Shown here: in pieces, positions 1 to 12,400 of the stretch
Numbering within the stretch: the first letter of the stretch is position 1
Layout of the letters: each line of letters opens with the position of its first letter
From: Pogostemon cablin
Taxonomy: Eukaryota > Streptophyta > Magnoliopsida > Lamiales > Lamiaceae
DNA: 64,000 nt
Assembly (NCBI GenBank): GCA_023678885.1
Contig: CM042970.1
Location: forward strand, 3,574,355 to 3,638,354
Reading direction: 5' to 3'
Notes under the pieces: generated by a model
The model's input: only the letters and a program-made list of their open reading frames with translations
Told to the model about the DNA's origin: nothing
Databases searched by the model: none
Translations under genes and position numbers: made by a program

Positions 1-689
1 GTTTTTACAATTCCTCAGATTTTTTTTCTTTTGGAAAAGAACTTTGGCTCATGGTAAAGCTACTATTCACATATGATGATAATTGATATGGGAAGTAGTG
101 AGGTTGGTGTGATTCTCTTATGGGGACCAATTACATGGGTCGTTCATAATTTGAGCAATCGATTGCTTGAATTGTCATCACTAGACCCACGCACCCACTC
201 AACCTATCAATTTCTCTCTCAATGTGACACTTATCACATTGTGACCGGTAGCTGTTTATTTTTATAAATATAATTTAAATTTTAAATAAATATTTTAAAA
301 AATTAATTATCAAAATTAATTATTTCTCTATAATAGAGTATAATATTGGCATATTTTGGAACAATATTAAAAAATATTTTTTCTCTCAATCTCAAATTAT
401 ATCTTCTTATTTTTAATATAATTATGGAATTAAATATTTTTAAAATATAATATTATTTTAATTTTAATCATAATTACAAAAATTCATAATAATAATATAT
501 AGTTTAATAATTATTATTGTATATATAGATGAGAGGGAAACGATTATTTTATTAAAAATGTAGGTTGGGTTGGGTGTTAATGGAGTATAGAAAAATTAAG
601 GTTGAGTTGGGTTGTAGGTTGTATATGTGGAAGAGGGAGAAATGAATATTATATTATTGGATTGGGTTGTTGTGGGTTATTAATGAGGA
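1..689. other. AT-rich intergenic DNA, no gene
   Basis: No coding pattern, RNA gene or clear terminal repeat is visible. The short open frame at 73-267 has no recognisable domain and no splice context. From about 260 the sequence is mostly A/T runs. Confidence 0.6.
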
Positions 690-1020
690 TAGCCCGTACC
701 GAACGAATCCTTGCTTAAACTCAATGCTCTTATCAACTATCTTGTTATCTCCTTTGGGTGTTATACCTTCCACTCCCGATCATTAAATACAACATCATTT
801 CTCGTCTTCCAAATTAACCAAATAACACAAATTTAGATGTTCAAGAAAGCATGAGGCTCTTTCTTATGGTGAGCTAGGTCGCAGAACTGCACAAAATATT
901 TTTGGATGCTCATGGGAAGCACGACCGCCAAATCCATCCACTTAAAAAATCCATGTCATAAATGATTGGTTACATTGCATTGTATCATGATATCATTAAC
1001 TGACTCCTCCTCAGCGGTTC
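690..1020 (-). mobile_element. Degenerate LINE fragment (reverse transcriptase C-terminal zinc-binding region)
   Basis: Read on the minus strand, the segment gives pieces typical of the C-terminal zf-RVT region of plant non-LTR retrotransposons. These include a CVIWLIWKTRNDVVF-like stretch near 760-830 and an upstream stretch with AEEESVNDIMIQC followed by HGFFKWMDLAV. An expected Trp in front of HGFF is read as TGA, and another stop precedes the IWK block, so this is a dead relic. No poly-A end or TSD is seen, and the left part near 690-760 is only loosely supported. The family is inferred from the W/IWK-RN-vvF signature. An antisense host gene is unlikely. Confidence 0.6.
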
Positions 1021-2213
1021 AGATCTTCTGTTATGTTTTGGTGTTACATATTACAAACCGTTTGATGATTCAAACGTAGAATAAAATAATTATACCCTAA
1101 AAATCAATCCTTAGGGATTGAGATTTTTCTCTCCTCATACCTGTCACCCATCTAACACGTGTAATAGGAGATGTAACAATAAAACAGGACATCCAAGATC
1201 CCTCCTCAGAGCCACATAAAATGCATTTGTTGATCACATACGGCGGAAGACACATTTTTCAGGCATTTTTTTGTTCTATTTCGTTCGAATTTGTGTTCTG
1301 GCGTTATTTCATTTTTGTCAAAGATTAGATTACAAATCAATATAGTATTCGGACAATATTTTATTGCATAATACTTGCGAGAGATCGTGTCACGCTAGAT
1401 AATTTTTACGTTTTTTTTTTTGAACAATTATCATATTTTATTAGAAATATTATCACCACTATTGAAAATGTTATTAATTATATTTATATTACAAATTATT
1501 TATAAAATAATTAACTAAGCCATTATTACTTTGTTTTAATTTGAATATAATATTTTGTTAAAATATTATCATTTCTTATCTCTGTAAAATAATATTAGAA
1601 AAATAAAAAATTAGAAAAGATAAAAAATTGTAATTAAAAAAATTATATAATTAATTAAATCTGTATTTTTTATAAAATTTATTAAAGTATATACAAAATA
1701 TAATAAATTAATATTATTTTTAAATTCAATACGCATGTATAATATTAAATATAAAATTTTATAATATTTTATTTATATAAATAATTTTTTTTAAATTACA
1801 TACAGTTTTTATTTAAATTTTAATATTATAATATTTTATTTCTAATTTTATAATTTTTTATTAGAATAATTATTAAAATATATTAAATTTATTAAGATTT
1901 AAATTAATTTAAAATTTAAATAAAATGAAATTTGAATAAGTTAATGAATGTATTTTCTATTACCTTATTTATTTTCCCTATTTAGTAAAAAAGTACATAA
2001 TATGGTACACCACTTCCCTCTAATACATTACCCACTTTACATATAATAATAATAATACTCCTTAATCTATGTGAAAAAACAAATGAATACATTAGAATCG
2101 AATGAAGGGAGTATATAGTGTATTCTTTTTCTAGGATATTAGACATTTTTTCAGTGTCTTCTTGAGACTTTTCTTCTTCTTTTTATTTATTTTATCTCAT
2201 TTAGGTTCTCTAA
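1021..2213. other. AT-rich spacer with a partial Stowaway-like end
   Basis: No gene is seen. At about 2020-2113 the sequence has the pattern seen at the right ends of this window's Stowaway MITEs (a CTTAATCTATGTG-like block, then GAAGGGAGTA). Its partner end could not be located. The rest is low-complexity A/T. Confidence 0.45.
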
Positions 2214-2239
2214 CACTACAAAAAATAATTTTTTAACAA

Positions 2240-2595
2240 CGGAAAATTCCTTTGGTAAATGTCCTAATTCCGTTGCTAAATGGTGTTAGCAACAGATTAG
2301 CAACAAAATTTTTTAGTTGTTAAAGTGGTGGTTGATAAATATTAGCAATCAAAATTGAGGTCCGTTGCTAAAACTTCCGTTGCTAAAAATTCCGTTCTTA
2401 ATCCGTTGCTAAAAATTCTGTTGCTATTCCGTTGGTAAGTATATTCTGTTGCTAATCCGTTGGTAAGTATATTCCGTTGCTACTCCGCTGGTAAAATTCC
2501 GTTGCTATTCCGTTGGTAAGTATATTCCGTTGCTACTCCGCTGGTAAAATTCCGTTGGTAAGTATATGTCGTTGCTACTCCGTTGATAAATTTAA
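2240..2595. repeat. CACTA subterminal repeat block
   Basis: More than ten copies of a degenerate motif around TTCCGTTGCTAA or CCGTTGGTAAGTATA occur in about 350 bp, in both orientations near the terminus (AACAACGGAA at 2240). In CACTA elements such subterminal arrays are the binding sites of the TnpA-type protein. Here the array lies directly inside the CACTACA end. Confidence 0.75.
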
Positions 2596-2857
2596 AAATA
2601 ATAATTTTTATTTTAAATCAATTTGGATAGCTCATTGCATAAATAATATATGCTTTTTTTTTCCTCTATCTTAAATAAAATAAATATTCTAAAAATATAA
2701 GATATACTTAAAACTGAAATATACCTAATTATTTTTAACATAAATGTCAAAATATCATCATTAGCATAAACCTAATTTATAGTCGAATACAAGATAAACG
2801 AATATCCAAATAGTCTCCAACATAAACATCAAAGCATCATCATAAGCATAAATGTTA

Positions 2858-4760
2858 CTAATCTGCATTACCATTGGGATGATCATTGACACAATCAAAG
2901 GTATCGAAGTCGAGTATTAAATGTTCCATCATAACGCGCATTTGATCCTCCATTTGCTTCTGTCGTAGTACAACATTATCCAACACCTTTTGCACCTCAA
3001 CACGACCATCAGCTTGACCCTGAGCATAAGCATCCTCTCGAACACGCTGAATGTTGATATGTGATGGTATCACTGTAGAAGATAACGTTGAACCATAAGT
3101 ACTAAGACCATAAATGAGTTGCTTTTTTATTTTTCCAACAACTTCCATATATAGATCATCAATCTTCCTATGACGAACTGGGTCATCCTTTTGTATCTCG
3201 AGATTTGATAAAATAGGATCGAGAACACAACCAGCATCTATCTCTTCCTACAAAAGAATCAACATAAATAATACTGCATTTCAAGTGAACTATGCTTGTA
3301 ACTCTGCATCAATTATTTGGAAAGTGTATAGATTTGTAGCAAACTAAGTTCACATTCATATAAAACATACTATAACATAATGAACATAATGAAGCTATTG
3401 GACAGACAAAGTGAACAAAATATAATGCACAACACATCAGCAAAACTAACAGACAAAGTGAAGAAAATATAATGCTCAACACATCAGCAAAACTATAACA
3501 TGTTTTGGTATCAGCTACTAGGCTTTTTTGGATGAGGAACAAGGCATATTTATACTCGTTTTTATCCTGAGTGGTGATGACAGATATGATGCACAATATC
3601 TATTTTTGAACAATATTGTTCATCAACCCAAAAAATAAGACTACATTCATGATCTTGACAAAGGAATATTATGATTAGAATACAAAACTAAACCTCATTA
3701 CTGAGAAATCAAATTTGTCACTTCAAATCACATCCACTCTTGAGCATCTATCAGTTCCAACCATCCCAGAATGAATTCCCCCGACCTCTTCCTAAATTAG
3801 TGTCATAATCAAGGTAAAATAATAGATCAAACTAAAACGTGCATGATCTTTTCTAATCCAATAGGATAAAGTGGGTCCCAACTCCCAACGCTGCCTTTAG
3901 AGCAAATGAAATGTTATTGTTTAAGCATCACTAGGATTTGCGAATCATGATAAACAATATCGTGCAACAGTGGAGTCTCCTTATATAAGCCATATGATAA
4001 ATGTGATTACTTTCCCATATGATAAATATTTGTAGACCAGATCACTAACCACATGATTTATGAATTGCAAGAAGTAAAATTAATTAAAATATTGCTTACA
4101 GCAATATTGGATGACCGATTGTCCACCCATTTATTTTCTTTCTTGTTCCAATGCATGCGATTGAATATCTCATGTATAGTCGGCTCGCGATTCAATTTTT
4201 TGGCCTAATTAACACAACAAGAAAATGATTGTCACATATAATTAGGAATAGTAATATATGAAATATGAAATAAAATTTTTACCAAATCTCTTGCATGATC
4301 ATCAGCAGATTTAGACCCTCCAGTATGGACAGATAATCCTGTACCCACCCCACAAAACTCACTTCGTCTATTCTCTGAAGCTTGCCAACCACCATCGATC
4401 CCATACATGCAAAGGAACAAAATCTGGCTTCTTGTTTTTTTTCCTCTCAACTTACAAATGAGCTCTGTGTAACGTTTACTAGCTTGTTGGTCATAGCATT
4501 CTCTGATTAGTGTCTCTATTTTAGAATCATAGGTAACATATTTCTACATTTGCAATAATAAAATTATTTTAATCAGAATAGTTTGAAGAAATAACATAAA
4601 AGAGTGTGTAATTAGTAACTTGAATATGCTTACATGAAACTCTCTCCAGTAGATATTTTTAAATTCTTTTGAGATTGTCTTCCATGTGTGGCCTTCAGGA
4701 TCAATTTTCTTCTTGAATATCTTTGTCATGATCCGGGAAACTTTATTCCCTGGAAACAAG
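2858..4760 (-). pseudogene. Ptta/En/Spm-type plant transposase, partial, multi-exon
   Basis: Minus-strand exons can be chained through GT-AG sites: 4760-4634 (KTISKEFKNIYWREFH), 4543-4283, 4204-4100 and 3247-2858. The second exon carries the conserved HTGGSKSADDHARDL stretch. The third reads EPTIHEIFNRMHWNKKENKWVD, the usual 'eP...elF...H...WVD.rs' block. The last is a glutamine-rich, coiled-coil-like tail ending at TAG 2858-2860. These are known features of the transposase_24 family that accompanies CACTA elements. No start codon is identified upstream of 4760, so the 5' part is missing or unrecognised. The long 4099-3248 intron holds a 47-bp tandem duplication and nothing else recognisable. 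I infer a decayed or truncated gene rather than an active one. Confidence 0.65.
3404..3497. repeat. 47-bp tandem duplication
   Basis: Two adjacent copies beginning AGACAAAGTGAA(C/G)AAAATA differ at only a few positions. They lie within the presumed intron of the CACTA transposase. Confidence 0.8.
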
Positions 4761-5598
4761 CTGTCAATTCATATTGAATAAGAGATAAATCAGTCTTGCT
4801 GTCAATTCATACTATGTAACAATGTTGAAGAAAGAGTAACAATGTAGATTGAATAACAATCCTAGAGAACTTCAAGCTGAAGCACAAACTAAAGAAATAG
4901 TAACCTTATAGTAACCAAGATTGAATAACATGCTAGTAAACTTTATTATTTATTTATTCTTAAAAAAATATCATAATATTCTTAAAAATTATCACTTTTC
5001 TTAATCTACGTGCCGGGGTTTAAACATTTGTAGTGCGGAGGGAGTACATCTTATTTTAAATTTTAAGTTATTTTCTACAAATAGTCAATGAAGTTGATTA
5101 AAATAGAGAGTTCTCTTATGCGCTCATGATACCTTCGGAAGGATGCAAGTTTAAGAAAAAGTAAAACTCTTCTTAGAGGTTTATTTATTTAAATATCGTA
5201 GTTTTGAAATAATTTTAATTAAATATTGTCGTTTCATGAAAATTTATCAAAATATGTAAGTCGCCAGTTTGGATGGCACTTTTAAAAAAGTGGATGCAAA
5301 AACGCCACTTCAAGTGACGTCTTTATAAAATTTTGTCTTTCACTAATTAATGTCCATTTCATGCTAATTAATACTTGTCAGCTGATTTAAAAAAATTTAA
5401 TACACCAAATACACATTATATGGTTAATAATAATTAATATACTCTCATTAATATAAAAAAATAATTACACAATCATTACTAAATATTTATTTAAGGAATT
5501 AAATTGTGTAATTTTTTTTAAAACTATAGATACAGAGTAAATTTAGGAGTAATTTAAAAATACATCATATTTTGTGTTAAAAATATATACTTATAAAA

Positions 5599-5827
5599 GA
5601 CAAAAGCTCCTGTGCCCCGAGAACACACTGTGCCCTATGGGAACACGACTCTTCCCCTTCATATTCTATTTAAACCTATGTATTGTTAGGTGTTTAAATT
5701 GCAAAGAAGCACGGAAATTGCAAAAGAGAGTTGTATTTAAACATATGTATTGTTAGGGGTTTAAATTGCAAAGGGGCACGGAAATTGCAAAGGGGCACGG
5801 TGTCCCCGGGGCACAAGAGCCTCGCCC
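5599..5827. mobile_element. Short Mutator-like element nested in the left arm of the foldback MULE
   Basis: It has GC-rich ends related to those at 44964-45149 but in the opposite orientation (GACAAAAGCTCCTGTGCCC on the left, CACAAGAGCCTCGCCC on the right). The flanking 9-mers CTTATAAAA and ACTGTAAAA resemble the uninterrupted site ACTATAAAA found in the other arm of the host element, which supports a 9-bp TSD. The interior carries a duplicated stretch around TTTAAATTGCAAAG. It has no coding capacity. Confidence 0.75.
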
Positions 5828-6172
5828 ACTGTAAAAACCAACAAAAGATAAAAATAAATGTTAAAAAGACATTTTAGGAGTATGTAAATAATCACTTAAA
5901 CTATTATCATATTTATGTTTTTTAATATAAATATTTTATTATTGAATATTAATAAATAAATAATAATATATACTACTTAAACATAATAATAAAATGTATG
6001 AATACATTCGCGAGCCATTAGCAAGCTCATTCGAGTATCTGTTGATGAAGTATTCGTTCGAACTTGTTTGTTAACGAATCAAACAAAGCTTAAAATTTGA
6101 ATTCAAATAATTTATCAAACCTAATTCAAATCTAAAGCATTCGGCTCGAAATCTCACAAACACATTCATTAA

Positions 6173-6432
6173 GGTAATGTTTGTTTCCGGGTTTGAAATC
6201 AAAACCCACATCCATATTTTAAAAATCTCCCCTATATATACATACTACATTCTATCTCCTCAATTAATATATTTTTTCTCTTTATCTCTCCTCTTTCATT
6301 TAACTTTTTAAATAAATTAATACATTGATTTGACATAAAGTTAAAAACCTACCCTACTCAAAACTCAAAACAAACATATGACACACTATTCATGGTTTTC
6401 AAACCCCACATAATCCCAAACCAAACATTATC
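6173..6432. mobile_element. Tourist-like MITE (PIF/Harbinger type)
   Basis: The termini GGTAATGTTTG and CAAACATTATC are inverted repeats and are flanked by TAA on both sides (6170-6172 and 6433-6435), the 3-bp TSD of Harbinger-class elements. It shares GTTTGTTTCCGGGTTT with the shorter element at 15206-15280. It sits in the loop of the foldback MULE. Confidence 0.75.
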
Positions 6433-7394
6433 TAATGGACTTGCTAATGGCTCGCGAATGCATTCATAAATTTTATTATTATGTTTAAATAGTATATATT
6501 ACCCCATTTATTTATTGGTATTTAATAATAAAATATTTATATTAAAAAATATAAATATGATAATATTTAAATCTCTTAAAATGTCTTTTTAACATTTATT
6601 ATTATCTTTTGTTGGTTTTTATAGTTGTGTCTTTTTAACACAAAATATGACGTGCTTTAAAATTACTCCTAAATTTACTATTATTATTTTTGCTGTATCT
6701 ATAGTTTAAAAAAAATCACACAATTTAATTCCTTAAATAAATATTTAGTAATGATTGTGTAATTATTTTTTATATTAATGAGATTATATTAATTATTATT
6801 AACTACATAACGTGCATTTGGTGCATTAATTTTTTTTTTTTAAATCAACTGACAAGCATTAATTAGTCTGAAATGGGCATTAACTAGGGGATGACAGAAA
6901 TTCTATAAAGACGCCACTGAGAGTGGCGTTTTTTCATCCTCTTTCTAAAAAATGCCATCCAAACTGGTGACTTCACTTTGATAAATTTTTATAAAATGAC
7001 AATATTTAACTAAAATTATTTCAAAATTACTATATTTAAATAAATAAACCCTTCTTAGACAATGTATTTAGAATCGAGGGAATGAGGGAGTGATAAAATA
7101 AAATAAAGGTTATTTATACTTGGTATCTTGGTACACCTCAAAATAGGGTGCATTCACTTTAAAAAACGTATACAAATATAAATAAAAACATATATAATTA
7201 TGAACAAAAATATATACAATTTAATTGTTAGTTTTTTTAATGAAAAAATTGAGTGTAAATATACAATTATTAAAAAAACGTGCAGGAGTATATATTATTG
7301 AATAAAAAGTTATACACATATAAATGCTAGTTTTTTTAATAAAAAATTAGTGTGAAAAAAATATACAATTATTAAGAAATACCTACACAAAATA

Positions 7395-7651
7395 CTCCCT
7401 CCGTCCCACAAAAGTTTGCATGACTCTTTCTGCATGAAGATTAAAAAATGTGATAACTTTCAGGGGTACTATGATATTTTTTTGTAATAAAGTAAATGAT
7501 AAAGCATGTTAGGTGTGTTAGACAAGATTGATTTTTTTTTGTAAATAAAGTGTATGAGGAAGGATGATTGTGTTTGACTTTTTACTTTTTTTTTGAAATG
7601 TGCAAACTTTTATGAGACAATTCAAAATGGAAAGTGTGTGATCGGATGAAG
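7395..7651. mobile_element. Stowaway-like MITE, diverged
   Basis: The left end CTCCCTCCGTCCCACAAAAG follows a TA. The right end has the inverted counterpart (CTTTTATGAGACAATTC ... GGATGAAG) followed by TA. The right TIR is strongly mutated. Confidence 0.7.
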
Positions 7652-7659
7652 TAGAATAA

Positions 7660-9438
7660 CATGCACTATACAAAATAGAATAAAAAGTTATACACAGGGT
7701 ACACCCTTGCACAAGGTACATCTAATATCAACTCTAAAATAAATCAAATAATGAAAAAATAATATACTGTAATTGGTTAGAAATATGTAAATAAACATGA
7801 CGATAAAATGTTGACCTTGGTGAATAAATCCATACGTTTTTCTCATGTGCCGGTTTAAGAAATTGTCCTATCAAATTCAAAATCCAGAAATCGTGTTTAG
7901 GAAATCACCCACCCCACCCCAGCCCTCACCCTCAAAGACCAAGAGTGAAGGTTCTGTTTACAGCAATAAAGAACAGAAACTGAATCAAGCACTTGCTCTT
8001 CTCTGATTGGTTTATTCCTGATTATAAAGAAGAAAATAAAGGTATCATATTCACTTGGGGGAGGGCAGCATAATGAAGCACCAATCCCAATACTTATCAT
8101 ATTAATGTTCAAAATGACCCTTTTCACCTCGAACTAGAAGGAAAAAGCATGAATTTTGAAATTTATTGCCGTGTATGTTTCATTTTGCTGCGGTTTAATG
8201 TATTCTGTGAGGGAATTGTGTTGCTTGTTCGATTGTTAATTGTATTGGATGGGTTGAAATGATTCTTTCTTGGATTTTTCCCGGTTATAATCCGGCTTTA
8301 TTAATTTTGTACGGATTTCCTGTTTGTTGCTTTGTTGGTGATTTGTTTGCATCATTTATTTTGATTGTGTGTTTGTTGTTGAATTAAAGAAATTCTTTAG
8401 ATATTTTGATCATCCATAGTTGGCCGTACAGCTGATTTGATTAAGTGGGTGATTATTCATTCAATGAACTGCTGTGGATTCGATTTTCTGGGGTTCATTA
8501 GATTGGGATACCTTGGCTTATTATTGATATGCTTTTAGCTTTTACTTTCTTTTTGAAATGGATGGAATAAATTTTTTGGAAGATATATGAAGCAAACTTA
8601 CATGAATATATGAACTGACATTCTTATTTGTGAGAAGGGAGTGAGTTGAGAGACAGTAAGAGTGTGTTTGGTTCACAAAAGTTAATATGTGGCTTAATAA
8701 AGGTTGTACATATGATTAACAAGGTGTGACTTGTGAGCACAAAAATTCCCTTAATCTTTTTTAGTTTCTAGGGATTTTGTAACCCACCTCCCCATAGGTT
8801 GCATTCCATTGGACCCCTTGCTTTAGACTAATGGGCTTAGAAGATAAGTAAGCTCAATAAATACAATTAGTGTGCAAACTCCCTTATTTTTAGCAATTTA
8901 AGGCCCAATGAGTAATATTAATAAATGTTAACCAAAAACTCCCTATTAAATGCTTTCATGTTGTGTGAGGGTTTGGGTTGGTGAATATGATTATTGGGAT
9001 GGTTCTATTTTTGTTGCATCAGTTGATGAACATGGTTTACAATAAAAAATTCTTTCCAACAATCAATGACTGGACGTTCTTCACATAAGAAACAGCATGG
9101 ATGGCTTGTGATTAGCCTGCTTTTTTTTAACATTTTTATTTTCTGTTAGTGCCATATTTAATACTTCCATACATGTTTGGTATCACTGATGTTAGTCTTA
9201 CCATGAATAGAAACTGATGTTTCGGTTATTTTTTTTATTTAAGGTCGCTTCAAATGCAAGAGCATTGTTGATTGCCCTGTAATCGCTGCTTTAGACGTGG
9301 AGTTCCATCATAGTTGTCTTCATATTTGACACCCACATTTCTGTCAACTATAATTCAAGGAAAATCAACGATTTGTGAGATTATAAGAGAAAGCTTCAAA
9401 ATATTGCTGAGATCAACGAGTTCATAGAATACTGAAAG
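7660..9438. other. Upstream region and probable 5' leader of the guanylyl cyclase gene
   Basis: No protein-coding exon is recognisable. Pyrimidine-rich, less AT-biased DNA from about 7900 to 8560 and at 9240-9438 suggests an untranslated leader, perhaps with a leader intron, but splice sites cannot be fixed from sequence alone. The start codon used for the gene is at 9439. Confidence 0.4.
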
Positions 9439-12400
9439 ATGTGGTCTATAAATCTCTTTGTGAACAAAATTCTGAAAGCAGTTGAAGAGAACTTTGATGA
9501 TTCTGCTGAAAATCACTTCAACTATGTTGAAACATATACTGTCCAAAATTCATTAAACAAAGACCAGTGCAGAAGTTTGGTCTTGTCCCACTTTGTTGAA
9601 GTAAGTATAATATTTCATCCACTATCTGATTCATTTGAGTTATTTTTTTTGGGTAGGTTGTTTCTGGTCTCAGCTAGTAAGTTGCTTAATTTACAAGGAT
9701 ATATTTATTTTTTCTATCATGTGACCTATTTCTCTTGATTTTAGGTACCTCACATAAACCAACAGCATACATGGGATTGTGGTCTTGCTTGTGTCCTAAT
9801 GGCTTTGAGAACTCTTGGTGTCTATGACTGTAGTATTCAAGAACTAGTGGAGCTCTGTCCTACCACAAGGTACCTACTTTTAAAACAAAATTATTGTAAG
9901 CCTGAGTTCCTGACCTTATATTCATTGCTAAAGTTATTACACACCTCAATGTAATCAAGTAATGTAAGTTGAGAAGATATTAAATGCACTGGTATTGCAT
10001 GCAGCTCACAGCTCTGAAAATTCTTATTTTCTTTTTCGCGTTGCTTTATGTGAGCTTTCTTGATGAGCAGACATATCCAGTGGCCTTTCATGGCTGAATA
10101 TGTTTCCATAAGGAAATGGCAATTGTTAACTTACTGTTCAGGAACTTCCGTAATCACATGCTATATTTTACTGGTCACTAGTCAAAATTAATCTTCATTC
10201 CTGTAACAATTTACTCACCTATGTGGGAAGAAATTATAGAATATTTAAATCTAGTAGTAATATTATCTTGCTTAGTTTAATATAACATCACCCTTACTCT
10301 TTAACATATACTGAAGTAATCTAATAGGAAAATTTAAAACTCATTATCAGCTAGAGCGATATGGCCCGTCAATCTCACAAGGAGAATTTCAATTTATGGA
10401 GAAAAAACTGCATAGTAAAATAATATACCATGTACATATTGCTAAATCTGGCAAACTAGAGTTGGATGATGCAAGGTAACCATAAACTACAGCTTGCTTG
10501 TATATCTTGTTTGATTTCCATGAGGTGTTTTATCTTGACTTATCTCCTGTGCTAACGTTTGCATCTGCAATATCCCGGCATGCTTGTTATTATATGTTCG
10601 TTATTGCCCACTAGTAACTGTTGTTTTTTAGTTTTTCATTTAGTAAGTTTATTTAAAAGTGGTGATGATAACATGCCAAAAGGTTGTGCTATAAATTGCG
10701 TTGGTGGAATTATGCTCTGATAGTCTATTATACTTATATTTCAGTGTTTGGACTGTTGATTTGGCATATTTGCTGCAGAAGTTTTCTGTAAGCTTTACAT
10801 ACTGCACTGTTACAATAGGAGCAAATCCAGATTTTTCTGTTGAGAATTTTTACAAGGTAACATTCATTCTTATAAAAAAAGAGGCAAATTATTTTGAACA
10901 GAGATTGGATTAATTTAGAAGTAACTTGCATGATCAATTAACGGCCAACTTGTTTTTAGAGTCACTTTCTAATTTCTATAGCAAAGATATCATTTTGCAG
11001 GACCAATTGTCTTCTGATCTTGTACGAGTAAATATGCTCTTCCAGGACGCTCGTGAAGCTGGAATCCAAATAGAGGTACAAATATAAAATCTTCTTACTT
11101 AATTCAATAGTTCTTCTTGAGTTCATGTAACGTTTCGTCGACAATCACACTATCTATCAGTGCACTACGTCTTCAATCCTAATGTCAGTGCATGAACTAG
11201 ATCTTATAAATGATTTCTCTGCTTCATACTTACAGTTAACATGTTAATTACACTGTAATTTCTTTCAATATGGTACACAGATTTGTTTTGGATATACCTA
11301 TGCCTAAATTTGTGTGGTTCTATGGTGTTGAAATTTGTATAATTGCGAGGTATCTTCAACTCTTCATGCATTTAAGTTTAAGAAGTGCCTTATTTGCTTT
11401 CAAGTAGCATGCATATGATATAAGCATAAATTGGATAGGATCTTGGATTATTTATGCCTTCTCAGAGAATGTTAGGGGGTGTTTGTTTGAGGGGTTTTAA
11501 GATAAGGAATGGGTATGAAAAATAAATTGAATGTTTGATTTTCCTCTACTATGGGAATGATTCCTAACTTTTTGGGAATCTCCCATTCCACTCATAATTG
11601 GGTGGAATGAAACCCATTCCCATTCCCATTACATTCCAATTCCCATTCCACTCAATTTTACCAAACATCCCCTTAAGCATTGTTGCTAAAATTTATAAAC
11701 CAAATCCATATTGAATAATCTAGGGCTTTCTCTTCGTGAAGTATGGAAGCATCATCCTTATTTTTCCCCCCCAATATGAAGAGTTTTTTCTAGCCCTTGG
11801 TTATTGAGTATGCATTGATATGCAAACACTCCTGAGAAATGTTATCAACACTACGCTGATGTGTTCAAGATTATCTGATCTTAAGCTAGATTTCCTTTTA
11901 TTTTATGACATAGTCTGGCATCTTTGTCATAGTGGTAAAAGCCCATAATTCGTACTGGGAGGAGTTTTTGAAAACATCTTAGAACGTCTAGGATAGTTTC
12001 TGTTGATGTAAGAAAATTAATTAAACTCTACTATGTTTCAACTTTCGAAACGTACTGCTGGGTTTCTTAATCCTATTATGCTGTTTGCAAATTATGCTAG
12101 GTGTCTTCTTTCTTCATGTTCTTCCTTTTAAAGGAAAAAAAAAATCTCCTAATTAAACAGTTTGATGACATTACTTCCCCAAACTTCTCCTGATTTCATG
12201 TCATTTTTGTGGAACTTTTTTGTTAAGTTCTCATATTATATGTTTGTTTACAAAGTGATGATTTGGAAGGTTTAACCTTGTCATGTTCTATATTCATGAT
12301 CAATGTTAGCTATTGTAATTTATCTTATATGATGCTTTTTTTTGTATGAATGACAATGGTAATTTATCTTATATGATGCTTTTTTTTGTATGAATGACAC

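Larger units (their letters stand above)
2214..4770. mobile_element. CACTA (En/Spm) transposon, one end plus transposase remains
   Basis: The left terminus at 2214 reads CACTACAAAAAATAATTTTT, the hallmark end of CACTA elements. It is followed by a block of short subterminal repeats built on CCGTTGCTA/CCGTTGGTA. Inside, on the minus strand, lie exons resembling the plant Ptta/En/Spm accessory transposase. The opposite terminus (a TGTAGTG end) was not found with a matching 3-bp TSD, so the right boundary is only where transposase similarity stops. No transposase_21 (TnpD) coding sequence is visible, so this copy is not autonomous. Confidence 0.75.
5178..7050. mobile_element. Foldback-type Mutator-like element with roughly 0.6-kb inverted arms
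   Basis: The element starts GGTTTATTTATTTAAATA and ends with its exact reverse complement. It is bordered by perfect 9-bp direct repeats CTTCTTAGA (5169-5177 and 7051-7059), the TSD length typical of Mutator. The left arm (5178 to about 6031) and right arm (about 6434-7050) are inverted copies along almost their whole length, for example CGCGAGCCATTAGCAAG at 6010 against CTTGCTAATGGCTCGCG at 6440. The left arm is longer because a 229-bp element has inserted in it. The loop contains a Tourist MITE. There is no transposase coding capacity, so it would have been moved in trans. Confidence 0.9.

Noticed and set aside
5021..5046. TTTGTAGTG as the right end of the CACTA element at 2214
   Set aside because: The base triplets flanking the two ends differ (TAA and CGG), and the sequence around it (CTTAATCTACGTGCC...CGGAGGGAGTA) matches the right end of the window's Stowaway MITEs instead.
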